A stretch of DNA of 32,359 bases, taken from assembly GCA_943330455.2 (NCBI GenBank), contig CALQHT020000036.1:1-32359 (forward strand), in the 5' to 3' direction. Both the position numbers and the translations under genes were made by a program. Positions 14,826-22,549 of this stretch are shown in pieces. The notes under the pieces are model-generated. The model searched no databases and had not been told where the DNA came from. It saw only the letters and a list, made by a program, of their open reading frames with translations. How positions within the stretch are numbered: the stretch's first letter is position 1; the number at the start of each line of letters is the position of its first letter. The DNA comes from Nitrosovibrio sp. Nv4 (GTDB taxonomy: Bacteria; Pseudomonadota; Alphaproteobacteria; Acetobacterales; Acetobacteraceae).

Positions 14826-16307
14826 ATGCAGAACCCTCCTTCAGTGCCCGATCATTGGGATGTGGAAGCCGATGTCGTCGTCGTTGGCTTCGGTGCGGCG
14901 GGCATGGCCACCGCCGTCACCGCCCACGAACTGGGCGCCAAGGTGGTCCTCCTGGAAAAGGCCCCGGAGGGCGAGGAAGGCGGCAACACACGGGTCGCGG
15001 GCCAGGGCTACCTGAACACGTCCTCGGTCGAGAGCGCCATCGCCTACCTGACGGCTTTGTGTGGCCCCTACACCGTGCCGGATGCGATGATGCAAGTCTG
15101 GGCCGAGGAGATGTGCAAGAACAATGACTGGCTCGCCGGCCTGGGCGGCGATCCGCAGGAGCATCAGCATCCACCGGTCGGCATCGAGTTTCCGGACCTG
15201 CCCGGGGCCGATTGCGTGCATAAATTCCACGACGGCCCGACCTATGGCTATTCCTACACCTGGAAGCTATTTGAACGTCTGGTCAAGGAACGTCCGATCC
15301 AGATCCTGTATGAGACACCCGGTCGAGCACTGATCCAGCACGACATCACCAAGGAAATCCTGGGGGTCCGCGCCGAACGGGGCGGCAAGACGATCGCGGT
15401 CAAGGCGCGCAAGGGCGTGGTGCTGACCTGCGGCGGTTTCGAGAACAACCAGGACATGATCCGCAATTACCTGCCCGGCGTGCCGTACTGCTATACGTCC
15501 GGGTCCCCGTACAACGAGGGTGACGGCATCACCATGGCGATGGCGGTCGGTGCCGATCTTTGGCACATGAACAACTACGCCGGTCCGTCCCTGGCGCTGA
15601 AAGTGCCGGAGGTGCGGACCAGCTTTTCGATGCAAGCGCTGCACTACAGCAAGGAAATCCCGGGCGGCATGATCGTCGTCGGCCCGGACGGACGCCGTTT
15701 CGCCGACGAGAAATTCAAGACCCGGCACGGCAAAGTCCCGGTCAACGGCGTCTGGCTGCCGCTGTCCACGCCATGCCCGATGTATCTCATCGTCGATCAG
15801 GCCCTGTTCGCGTCTGGGCCGCTCTACGACAAGCACCCCAGCCACGGCTGGACCCAGATCATCGAGCGTTACGAATGGAGCCCGGACAACAAGGTCGAAC
15901 TGGCAAAAGGCTGGATCAAGACCGCCGACAGTATCGCCGCCCTGGCGCAGGTGATCGGACTGGATCCGACCCGCTTGCAGGACAGCGTCACGCGATGGAA
16001 CGACCATTGTTCGGCTGGCCGGGACGCCGATTTCGGTCGCAACCTGATGATGACGCCCATCGGCGCGGGGCCCTACTACGCGGTGGAACTCTCGCCTTCG
16101 ATGCTGAACACGCAAGGCGGACCGCGCCGCAACGAGCGTGGGCAGATCGTGCGCCCGGATGGGTCACCGATCCCCAGGCTGTACAGCTCGGGGGAGTTGG
16201 GGTCGATCTATAGCTACCTGTATCAGGGCACGGGCAATCTTGGGGAGTGCCTGGCGTTCGGCCGCGTGTCCGGACGCAACGCGGCGGCGGAAGCCCCCTG
16301 GGGTTAG
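14826..16307 (+). CDS. FAD-dependent oxidoreductase, fumarate reductase/ketosteroid dehydrogenase-like
   Basis: This encodes 493 residues, with AGCAGGAAAC before the ATG. The Rossmann FAD-binding site is near the N-terminus (ADVVVVGFGAAGMATAVTAH, GxGxxG at 21-26; VVLLEKAPEGEEGGNTRVAG). A C-terminal FAD motif is present (YLYQGTGNLGECLAFGRVSG). The middle contains GVVLTCGGFENNQDMIRNYL and PGGMIVVGPDGRRFADEKF. This is the FAD_binding_2 architecture shared by soluble fumarate reductases, 3-ketosteroid-1-dehydrogenases and urocanate-reductase-like proteins. No Tat or Sec signal is seen, so it is cytosolic. The substrate cannot be read from sequence; an enoyl or keto-cyclohexane-type substrate is plausible. 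A strong hairpin follows at 16417-16448. Confidence 0.88.
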   Translation: MQNPPSVPDHWDVEADVVVVGFGAAGMATAVTAHELGAKVVLLEKAPEGEEGGNTRVAGQGYLNTSSVESAIAYLTALCGPYTVPDAMMQVWAEEMCKNNDWLAGLGGDPQEHQHPPVGIEFPDLPGADCVHKFHDGPTYGYSYTWKLFERLVKERPIQILYETPGRALIQHDITKEILGVRAERGGKTIAVKARKGVVLTCGGFENNQDMIRNYLPGVPYCYTSGSPYNEGDGITMAMAVGADLWHMNNYAGPSLALKVPEVRTSFSMQALHYSKEIPGGMIVVGPDGRRFADEKFKTRHGKVPVNGVWLPLSTPCPMYLIVDQALFASGPLYDKHPSHGWTQIIERYEWSPDNKVELAKGWIKTADSIAALAQVIGLDPTRLQDSVTRWNDHCSAGRDADFGRNLMMTPIGAGPYYAVELSPSMLNTQGGPRRNERGQIVRPDGSPIPRLYSSGELGSIYSYLYQGTGNLGECLAFGRVSGRNAAAEAPWG

Positions 16308-16416
16308 CGCGTCGCCGGGCGGCAATGTTCGCGGCGATCCCTTACGGCATCGCCCCTGGAACAACGGCGGATCTGCTCGGCCCGCAGCTCCAATCGGTCT
16401 ATTCCAGCCGCACCAA

Positions 16417-16448
16417 CCACTGACCTATGGGTGACCATGGGTCAGTGG
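16417..16448. terminator. Bidirectional hairpin between convergent genes
   Basis: CCACTGACC (16417-16425) pairs with GGTCAGTGG (16440-16448). Inside, ATGG (16427-16430) pairs with CCAT (16435-16438) around GTGA, giving an almost continuous 14-bp stem with one T-G. It lies between the flavoprotein (plus) and SDR (minus) stop codons, as expected of a shared terminator, although T-runs are absent. Confidence 0.55.
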
Positions 16449-16496
16449 CTCGGTCAGCAGGCATCAGGTGCCACCGCCGCCCGACGCCCCCTGGCC

Positions 16497-17255
16497 CTAC
16501 ATAGCGAAGCGGGACATGCCGCCGTCCACCGGGATGACCGTGCCGGTGATGTAGCCGGCACGAGGAGACGCCAGGAACGTCACCAAATCGGCCAGTTCTT
16601 CCGGTTCCCCGAATCTGCCGATCGGGATGTTCTGCTCGATATAGCGTTGCGTCACCGCCGGGTCCGGATGCAACCGGCTGCGAATCTGCTCGCTGTTTAT
16701 GCGGCCCGGCGGGACGCAGTTGATGGTGATGCCTTCCTTCGCCAGATCCCGAGACAGGCCCTTGGCCCAGGCATGCACGGCCGCGCACGCGGTCAGGGCC
16801 GCGCTGGTGGCATAGGGCTCGACAATGCCCGTGATGTTGATGATGCGCCCCCACCCCTGCGCGCGCATCCCAGGCAAGAACGCGTTGGTCAGGCGCCGCA
16901 AGGTGGTGAATTTCAGATCGAACCCGGCATTCCAGACGTCATCAGGCGCCATCGGCTCGGGCTTGCTGGACAGGCCCGCATTGTTGACCAGGATTTCCAG
17001 CCGGCCGAGGCTGGACTGAACCGCCGCCTGCACGGTTGACGGAGCATCATCCGCCATCAGATCGGCCACGATGACCACCGGGCGCACGCCGGTCTCGGCC
17101 GCGAGTTCATCGGCCAGCGCCTCCATCGGGTCCCGCCGGCGCGCCAGGATGGCCAGACGCACACCCTCCCGCGCCAGAGAACGGGCGATACCGACCCCGA
17201 TGCCGGCGCTGGCGCCCGTCACGAGGCAGGTCTTCCCTGCGAGTTTCAGATCCAT
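16497..17255 (-). CDS. SDR-family protein lacking the YxxxK catalytic pair
   Basis: This encodes 252 residues. The start at 17255 (MDLKLAGKTCLVTG) is preceded by GGAGAAA. Cofactor features are intact: TGASAGIG (13-20), NNAG (91-94), and a C-terminal ITGTVIPVDGGMSRF. The catalytic region is not canonical. After GRIINITGIVEP the sequence runs YATSAALTACAAVHAWAKGL, so the positions of the usual Tyr and Lys are Ala153 and Cys157, and the catalytic Ser position is Thr142. Close relatives I recall with an INxTGxxEP block retain at least the Lys. The protein may bind NAD(P)H without standard ketoreductase activity. It is convergent with the flavoprotein and next to decayed toxin-antitoxin sequence upstream. 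Confidence 0.88.
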   Translation of the reverse strand: MDLKLAGKTCLVTGASAGIGVGIARSLAREGVRLAILARRRDPMEALADELAAETGVRPVVIVADLMADDAPSTVQAAVQSSLGRLEILVNNAGLSSKPEPMAPDDVWNAGFDLKFTTLRRLTNAFLPGMRAQGWGRIINITGIVEPYATSAALTACAAVHAWAKGLSRDLAKEGITINCVPPGRINSEQIRSRLHPDPAVTQRYIEQNIPIGRFGEPEELADLVTFLASPRAGYITGTVIPVDGGMSRFAM

Positions 17256-17363
17256 CGTTGATTTCTCCAGGTCCGGTCGGCGCATTTGCCCCTTGGTGTT
17301 AGCCCGAGCCGAGCGAGATCGCCACGCAGGGGGATGGCAGAACGATGGCTCGCCTTGGTGGAT

Positions 17364-17684
17364 TTATCGGTGTTTTCGGGGGGCGCTACCGGGTACATCA
17401 GCGTGCCCCGATACTTCCGCAACAACCGGTGGAGAGGCTTGTGCGCCGCACGCCCATGCCAAAAACGCTACACGATACGGCACATCCTGCCGTTCCACCG
17501 CCACCTTGACCTTCTCCCGCAACCCCACCGGCAACCCTATCGAAATCGCCGTCGTGCTCGGCTTCGCCCAAGGCAACCGAACCTGTTCCGCCTTGCCCCA
17601 TGCGAATAATCCGCCGAATCCTGGGCCTCCCAGTACCGCCGCCCCATCCGCGCAGGCCGGAACCGGCTTAGGGTGCTTGCTCAT
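17364..17684 (-). pseudogene. Degenerate BrnA-type antitoxin
   Basis: The 106-codon frame starts at 17684 (MSKHPKP) and contains WGKAEQVRLPWAKPSTTAIS, then LREKVKVAVERQDVPYR, recognisable as the BrnA/CopG antitoxin pattern W-S-K-A-E-R-V-R-L-P...K-P-S-T-T-A-I-S-x-R-L-P...R-D-V-P-Y. Between codons 16 and 27 the frame reads glycine-rich nonsense, whereas the +1 frame over 17638-17604 encodes RYWEAQDSADY, the expected RxFWExHDSxDY block of intact antitoxins. Two compensating frameshifts have therefore scrambled the middle. The expected SLIKxWL after DVPY is also lost, and the tail is not antitoxin-like. It overlaps brnT by 17 bases. Confidence 0.7.
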
Positions 17685-17895
17685 GGAAACCCATCCCCCT
17701 GCGCCTCATGTCCCGCGCCGAAATCACCCGGATCAAGCGTCCTTCGTCCCGAAGCGTGACGACCATGAGCAGCAAACGATCATCGTCCGTTCGCCCCAGC
17801 GCATTGAAAAACACCGCCTCCGTCTGACCGACCCCGTGCTTGTCGACGCTCTTGCGAGCGTTTCCGCCCTCCCACTGGAAACCCTCGACACGCAT
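17668..17895 (-). pseudogene. BrnT-type toxin with internal deletion
   Basis: From the ATG at 17895 the frame encodes 75 residues: MRVEGFQWEGGNARKSVDKH, then GVGQTEAVFFNALGRTDDDR, LLLMVVTLRDEGRLIRVISA, RDMRRRG. This matches BrnT (DUF497) at both ends (F-x-W-D/E...N-A-R-K...KHGV, and R-x-G-R-T-D...R-V-I-S-A-R). Intact BrnT is about 90 residues. Here the central strand between VFFN and ALGRTDD is missing, an in-frame loss of roughly 20 codons, and the usual HRKE-x-x-x-YE end is altered. The toxin is probably inactive. It lies upstream of and overlaps the antitoxin remnant, the normal brnT-brnA order. Confidence 0.65.
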
Positions 17896-18011
17896 CAGGT
17901 CGATCACCGGTCGTGTAAGCCCCGCAAATACGTCAGTGCTCTGGCCCCCTGGCACGCACCTTGCTAAGACCTGAACCCAGGTTCCGACCCGGCCCAACCC
18001 AAGGAGCAGGC

Positions 18012-18320
18012 ATGATCCCCGGCGAACTCCTCCCGCAACCCGGCGACATCGAGATGAATGTCGGCCTGCCGCGCACCACGCTCACCGTCGCCAATACCGG
18101 TGACCGCCCCATCCAGGTCGGCAGCCACTATCATTTCGCGGAAACCAACCCGGCCCTCTCCTTCGACCGCGCCGCCGCCAAGGGCCAACGACTGGACATC
18201 ACCGCTGGCACCGCCGTCCGCTTCGAACCCGGGCAAACGCGAGACGTCACCCTCATTCCCTACCAGGGCCGCCGTGTTGTCATCGGCTTTCGCGGCGCCG
18301 TGAACGGAGCACTCGCCTGA
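18012..18320 (+). CDS. ureB: Urease subunit beta
   Basis: This encodes 102 residues from the ATG at 18012, preceded by [68 protein letters not shown] and [14 protein letters not shown] are the standard UreB sequence and length. It is a structural subunit of the Ni-dependent urea amidohydrolase, cytosolic. The stop codon overlaps the ureC start by one base (TGATG), so translation is coupled. The usual upstream neighbours ureA and ureD are not here; instead a decayed antisense brnT-brnA pair lies immediately upstream. Confidence 0.97.
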   Translation: MIPGELLPQPGDIEMNVGLPRTTLTVANTGDRPIQVGSHYHFAETNPALSFDRAAAKGQRLDITAGTAVRFEPGQTRDVTLIPYQGRRVVIGFRGAVNGALA

Positions 18321-20029
18321 TGGCCCGCATCACCCGCCACGCCTATGCGCACATGTTCGGCCCCACCACCGGCGACCGCCTGCGCCTCGCCGACACAGAC
18401 CTGATCGTGGAAGTCGAAAAAGACTTCACGATCTATGGGGAGGAAGTGAAATTCGGCGGCGGCAAGGTTATCCGCGATGGCATGGGCCAGTCCCAGGCAT
18501 CTCAGGCCCAGGGCGCCGTGGACACCGTCATCACCAACGCGCTGATCATCGACCATTGGGGCATCGTAAAGGCCGATGTTGCGATTCTGAACGGTCGGAT
18601 TGCGAAGATCGGCAAGGCCGGTAATCCCGACATCCAGCCCGGCGTGGACATCATCATCGGCCCGGGCACCGAAATCATCGCCGGAGAGGGGAAAATCCTC
18701 ACCGCTGGCGGCATCGACGCGCATATCCATTTCATCTGCCCGCAGCAGGTGGATGACGCCATCGCCTCCGGCATCACGACCCTGGTCGGTGGCGGTACCG
18801 GACCGGCCACCGGCACCTCCGCCACCACCTGCACGCCGGGCCCGTGGCATCTCGCGCGCATGCTGCAAGCGGCCGAGGGCCTGCCTGTCAACCTCGCCTT
18901 CGCCGGCAAGGGCAACGCCACCCGCCCCGACGCGCTGGAGGAAATGATCCGCGCCGGCGCCTCCTGCCTGAAACTGCATGAGGACTGGGGCACCACGCCC
19001 GCCGCCATCGACAACGCCCTGTCGGTCGCGGATCGTTTCGATGTCCAGGTGATGATCCACACCGACACCCTGAACGAATCGGGCTTCGTTGAGGACACCA
19101 TCGCCGCCATCGCCGGCCGCACCATCCACGCCTTCCATACCGAAGGCGCCGGCGGCGGCCACGCACCCGACATCATCAAGGTCGCCGGCCTGCCCAACGT
19201 GTTGCCCAGCTCCACCAATCCGACGCGTCCCTACACGGCCAACACGCTGGATGAGCATCTGGACATGCTGATGGTCTGCCATCACCTGGACAGCAACATC
19301 CCGGAAGACATCGCCTTCGCCGAAAGCCGCATCCGCAAGGAAACCATCGCGGCCGAGGACATCCTGCACGACCTGGGCGTGCTTTCCATGATGTCCTCCG
19401 ACAGCCAGGCGATGGGACGCGTGGGCGAGGTCATCATCCGCACCTGGCAGACCGCTCACAAGATGAAGACACAGCGCGGCTCGTTGCCAGGCGACAGCGA
19501 TCGCAACGACAATACGCGGGTGAAGCGCTACATCGCGAAATACACGATCAACCCTGCCATCGCGCAGGGCTTTGCGCATGAGGTCGGTTCCATCGCCGTT
19601 GGCAAGCTCGCCGATCTGGTGCTGTGGTCGCCCGCGTTCTTCGGCGTCAAGCCGGACCTGGTCATCAAGGCCGGCACGATCGTGGTGGCGGCAATGGGCG
19701 ACCCCAATGCATCCATCCCGACGCCGCAGCCGGTGCATTATCGCCCCATGTTCGGCGCCTTCGGGCGGGCGATGGCGGAAAGCTGCGTAACGTTCGTGTC
19801 CGGCGCGGCGCTGGATGCCGGCATCGGCCACGCCCTGAAGCTGAACCGGCGGCTGGTGGCAGTGCGCGACACCCGCGGTGGCATCGGCAAGACATCCATG
19901 GTCAACAACGACGCCATGCCGGTAATCGAGGTCGATCCGGAAACCTACGAGGTGCGCGCCGATGGCGTGCTGCTGACCTGCGAACCCGCCACGGTCCTGC
20001 CGATGGCGCAGCGCTACTTCCTGTTTTGA
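18320..20029 (+). CDS. ureC: Urease subunit alpha (catalytic)
   Basis: This encodes 569 residues, the normal UreC length. All active-site residues known from Klebsiella UreC are present with an offset of one: His135 and His137 (DAHIHF), carbamylated Lys218 and His220 (CLKLHEDWG), His247 (MIHTDT), His273 ([11 protein letters not shown]), Cys320 and His321 on the mobile flap (LMVCHHLD), and Asp361 ([10 protein letters not shown]). It hydrolyses urea to ammonia and carbamate at a dinuclear Ni centre. It is coupled to ureB. The next urease gene, ureE, begins 604 bases later, with an antisense toxin-antitoxin pair in between. Confidence 0.98.
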   Translation: MARITRHAYAHMFGPTTGDRLRLADTDLIVEVEKDFTIYGEEVKFGGGKVIRDGMGQSQASQAQGAVDTVITNALIIDHWGIVKADVAILNGRIAKIGKAGNPDIQPGVDIIIGPGTEIIAGEGKILTAGGIDAHIHFICPQQVDDAIASGITTLVGGGTGPATGTSATTCTPGPWHLARMLQAAEGLPVNLAFAGKGNATRPDALEEMIRAGASCLKLHEDWGTTPAAIDNALSVADRFDVQVMIHTDTLNESGFVEDTIAAIAGRTIHAFHTEGAGGGHAPDIIKVAGLPNVLPSSTNPTRPYTANTLDEHLDMLMVCHHLDSNIPEDIAFAESRIRKETIAAEDILHDLGVLSMMSSDSQAMGRVGEVIIRTWQTAHKMKTQRGSLPGDSDRNDNTRVKRYIAKYTINPAIAQGFAHEVGSIAVGKLADLVLWSPAFFGVKPDLVIKAGTIVVAAMGDPNASIPTPQPVHYRPMFGAFGRAMAESCVTFVSGAALDAGIGHALKLNRRLVAVRDTRGGIGKTSMVNNDAMPVIEVDPETYEVRADGVLLTCEPATVLPMAQRYFLF

Positions 20030-20044
20030 TGGGCTATCGAATGC

Positions 20045-20320
20045 TCACGGATACTGTTGGCGGGCATGCACCACGGCCACCACTTCGATCCGGTCCGCGG
20101 CAACCCGGTAGACGATCAGATAGTTGGGATGGGCCACCATCTCTCTCGTTCCTGGGACGCGGCCTGATTTGTACAGGTATGGGTGTTCGGCCAACGGCAG
20201 CACCGCGGCCTCGATCAACGCCTTCATCCGGCGAGCCGCGGCAGGGTTGCGGTTTGCGATATATTGAACGATCGCCGCGAGGTCGGCCAACGCGGCCGAG
20301 CGCCATACGATCGGTAACAC
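20045..20320 (-). CDS. ParE/RelE-family toxin (ParE2-like)
   Basis: This encodes 91 residues from a GTG at 20320, with AAGGCGG upstream. IVWRSAALADLAAIVQYIAN, PAAARRMKALIEAAVLPLAE, and HPYLYKSGRVPGTREMVAHP followed by NYLIVYRVAADRIEVVAVVH show the complete ParE/RelE fold pattern, including the conserved late Arg (RVPGTRE) and the C-terminal VVHARQQYP. Such toxins inhibit gyrase (ParE) or cleave mRNA (RelE). It lies 6 bases downstream of its antitoxin gene, antisense to the urease operon and between ureC and ureE. It appears intact. Confidence 0.9.
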   Translation of the reverse strand: MLPIVWRSAALADLAAIVQYIANRNPAAARRMKALIEAAVLPLAEHPYLYKSGRVPGTREMVAHPNYLIVYRVAADRIEVVAVVHARQQYP

Positions 20321-20326
20321 GGGACG

Positions 20327-20518
20327 TTATCCGCCTTGGCGGAGGCGACCTTCCGCCTGTGTCAAGAGGCGCTCAATCTCCGCCATTGCCTCATCATGCG
20401 GCACTGTCGGAAGACCGTCGTTCAGACTGGCGGCAATCTTCCGGCGCAGCCACAGGTCATGCGCTTCAGCCTCTTCGGTCGAGGCGAATTCCGACTCGAT
20501 GGGCGACAATACGGTCAC
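20327..20518 (-). CDS. Antitoxin of the PaaA2/stability-determinant type
   Basis: This encodes 63 residues from a GTG at 20518, with no obvious ribosome site. SPIESEFASTEEAEAHDLWL, RRKIAASLNDGLPTVPHDEA and MAEIERLLTQAE follow the PaaA2 pattern as I recall it (SEFET-x-E-Q...WLRAKV-x-x-SL-x-D-x-R-P-x-IPHDEV). It is a short, helix-rich antitoxin without a clear DNA-binding domain; PaaA2-type systems often use a separate regulator, and none is present here. It is upstream of the ParE-like toxin, with 6 bases between the genes. Confidence 0.85.
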   Translation of the reverse strand: MTVLSPIESEFASTEEAEAHDLWLRRKIAASLNDGLPTVPHDEAMAEIERLLTQAEGRLRQGG

Positions 20519-20633
20519 GGCTCTGGCCCCTGGTTGCGGTCCGAGTTTGCCGGGTTACCGCCCATCTTGCCACGGGAATCGTCCGCCTATCCACCTGTCC
20601 GACCCAGATCTCCTACGAACCGGAAACCGCAAG

Positions 20634-21110
20634 ATGATGCGCGCCGATCGCGTCCTGCCGGCCGGCACCTGGGACCCAGCTCAAGCCATCGACCATGTCC
20701 TGATCGACTTCGACCGCCGCCATCGCCGCCGCATCGTCCTGCCCACCGAATCCGGGCAGGAGGTGCTGATCGACCTGCCTCAGGCCGTCCGCCTCCGGGA
20801 CGGAGATGGTCTCGTCGTCGAAACCGGCATTGTCCGCGTCCAGGCTCGCCCCGAGCCGCTGCTGGAAATCCATGCGCATGACGATGGCGAACTGGTCCGC
20901 ATCGCCTGGCATCTGGGCAATCGACACCTGCCGGTGCAACTGCTGGGCGATCGCATCCGCATTCGGGCCGACCACGTGATCGAGGAAATGGTGGAAGGCC
21001 TCGGCGGCCATGTCGACGCCATCGAGGCGCCGTTCGACCCCGAAGCCGGTGCCTATGCGGCAGGCGGCGGGCACCACCACCATGATCACGACGATGACCA
21101 CCATCACTGA
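20634..21110 (+). CDS. ureE: Urease accessory protein UreE (nickel chaperone)
   Basis: This encodes 158 residues from the ATG at 20634; an adjacent ATG at 20637 is equally possible. HVLIDFDRRHRRRIVLPTES, LIDLPQAVRLRDGDGLVVET, LVRIAWHLGNRHLPVQLLGD, IRIRADHVIEEMVEGLGGHV match UreE, including the His in GNRHLP used for Ni binding. The C-terminus is a metal-binding tail rich in His and Asp ([15 protein letters not shown]). It delivers Ni to the UreG/UreF complex. Its 3' end overlaps ureF by 17 bases. A promoter between the antitoxin start and this gene is needed if the toxin-antitoxin insertion interrupts the original transcript. Confidence 0.96.
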   Translation: MMRADRVLPAGTWDPAQAIDHVLIDFDRRHRRRIVLPTESGQEVLIDLPQAVRLRDGDGLVVETGIVRVQARPEPLLEIHAHDDGELVRIAWHLGNRHLPVQLLGDRIRIRADHVIEEMVEGLGGHVDAIEAPFDPEAGAYAAGGGHHHHDHDDDHHH

Positions 21111-21813
21111 CGATTCCCAGCGCCAGGCATTGCTGCGGCTGCTCGCGTGGCTGTCCCCTGCCTTCCCGACGGGCGGGTTCGCGTATTCCCACGGCCTGGA
21201 ATGGGCGGTGGAAACGGGGGACATCAAGGACGAAGCCGGTCTGCTCCTGTGGTTGACCGACGTCCTGGCCCTGGGCTCCGGTCGCACCGACGTGACCTTG
21301 CTGCGCATGGCGCACCGCGCGAGCGTGGCGGACCTGTACGGGCCACAGGCCCCGCAATCGTCCCGATCCTCCGCCAATCCGATGTCATTGAATCAGGTCG
21401 CGGAACTCGCGGTCGCGACAGCCCCAAGTGCCGAACGACAGGCCGAATCCCAGGCACAAGGAAGCGCGTTCGCACTGGCCGCCCTGGTGTGGGGCGGGCA
21501 GATCTTGCCGGAACGCCTGCCCTATCCGGTCGCGGTCGGCGCACAGGCCGGCGCACATGGCATCGGAGAAGACGATGCCGCCGCCGCCTACCTGCAAGCC
21601 TTTGCCGCCAATCTCATCTCCGCCGCCGTCCGCCTCGTGCCGCTGGGTCAGACCGCCGGATTGCGGGTGCTGGCGGCGCTGGAGCCCGTGGTTCTGGCCA
21701 CGATGCGCGCAACCCAAGGGGCCGGCCCGGACGATCTGGGCGGTTGCGCGTTCCGCTCGGACCTTGCCTCAATGCGCCACGAAACCCAGTACACAAGGCT
21801 GTTCCGCTCATGA
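21094..21813 (+). CDS. ureF: Urease accessory protein UreF
   Basis: This encodes 239 residues. The start at 21094 ([20 protein letters not shown]) agrees with other UreF N-termini; an ATG at 21082 adds four residues. [20 protein letters not shown] is the hallmark segment, followed by the all-helical body ([40 protein letters not shown]) and the C-terminal [18 protein letters not shown]. It works with UreD/UreH and UreG in loading Ni into apo-urease. The overlaps with ureE (17 bases) and ureG (ATGA) indicate tight translational coupling. UreD, its obligate partner, is not encoded in this window. Confidence 0.96.
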   Translation: MTTITDDSQRQALLRLLAWLSPAFPTGGFAYSHGLEWAVETGDIKDEAGLLLWLTDVLALGSGRTDVTLLRMAHRASVADLYGPQAPQSSRSSANPMSLNQVAELAVATAPSAERQAESQAQGSAFALAALVWGGQILPERLPYPVAVGAQAGAHGIGEDDAAAAYLQAFAANLISAAVRLVPLGQTAGLRVLAALEPVVLATMRATQGAGPDDLGGCAFRSDLASMRHETQYTRLFRS

Positions 21814-22478
21814 CTGCCTCGCAAATGACTGCCCCCCTCATGACTGCCAACAAGCAAGCAAGCTCCCCCCACGGCCCGTTGCGCGTGGGTGTCGGCGGTC
21901 CTGTCGGCACCGGCAAAACCGCCCTGATGGATGCACTGTGCAAGCATTTTCGCCAGCGCTACGACATCGCCGCCATCACCAACGACATCTACACGAAGGA
22001 AGACGCGGAATTCCTGACCCGAGCCGGTTCCCTGCCGCCGGAAAGGATCATGGGGATCGAGACCGGCGGTTGCCCACATACCGCGATCCGGGAGGATGCC
22101 AGCATCAATCTGGCCGGCGTCGCCGAGATGCGCCGTCGCTTTCCCGCCCTGGATTTGATCCTGATAGAATCAGGCGGCGACAACCTGGCCGCGACATTCA
22201 GTCCGGAACTCGCCGATCTGACGATTTATGTGATCGACGTGTCGGCCGGCGACAAGATCCCCCGCAAGGGCGGCCCGGGCATCACTCGCAGTGATCTTCT
22301 TGTCATCAACAAGATCGACCTCGCGCCTTTCGTCGGTGCCAGTCTGGAAGTCATGGATCGCGATGCACGTCGCATGCGTGTAGACCGACCCTTCATCTTT
22401 GCGAATGTCCGTGCTGGGATCGGGGTTCCCGAGGTCGCGGAATTTATCCAAAGGCAAGGAGGTCTTTCGGCTTCGTAA
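21810..22478 (+). CDS. ureG: Urease accessory GTPase UreG
   Basis: This encodes 222 residues from the ATG at 21810, which overlaps the ureF stop as ATGA. The P-loop [11 protein letters not shown], the metal-binding CPH in [34 protein letters not shown] and [20 protein letters not shown] are all canonical for this SIMIBI-class GTPase, which couples GTP hydrolysis to Ni insertion into urease. The N-terminus carries three in-frame ATGACTGCC copies, at 21810, 21825 and 21840, so start choice is ambiguous over ten residues. The 62-base gap to the ABC binding-protein gene suggests the downstream transporter could be co-transcribed. Confidence 0.97.
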   Translation: MTASQMTAPLMTANKQASSPHGPLRVGVGGPVGTGKTALMDALCKHFRQRYDIAAITNDIYTKEDAEFLTRAGSLPPERIMGIETGGCPHTAIREDASINLAGVAEMRRRFPALDLILIESGGDNLAATFSPELADLTIYVIDVSAGDKIPRKGGPGITRSDLLVINKIDLAPFVGASLEVMDRDARRMRVDRPFIFANVRAGIGVPEVAEFIQRQGGLSAS

Positions 22479-22549
22479 CCTGCTGCCGGTTGCCAACGCC
22501 CGGACCCCTCGATTAGATGGCGTCCAACAGATAAGGGGGGATGGCGTCC

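Noticed and set aside
17071-17967. 298-codon plus-strand frame upstream of ureB as a possible ureA or ureD remnant
   Set aside because: No UreA or UreD motifs occur in any frame. The region is explained by the SDR start and the brnT-brnA remnants on the minus strand.
18260-19831. 523-codon minus-strand open frame opposite ureC
   Set aside because: GC-rich antisense shadow. ureC is unambiguous, and the antisense translation is composed of repetitive His/Gly/Asp-rich sequence with no recognisable motif.
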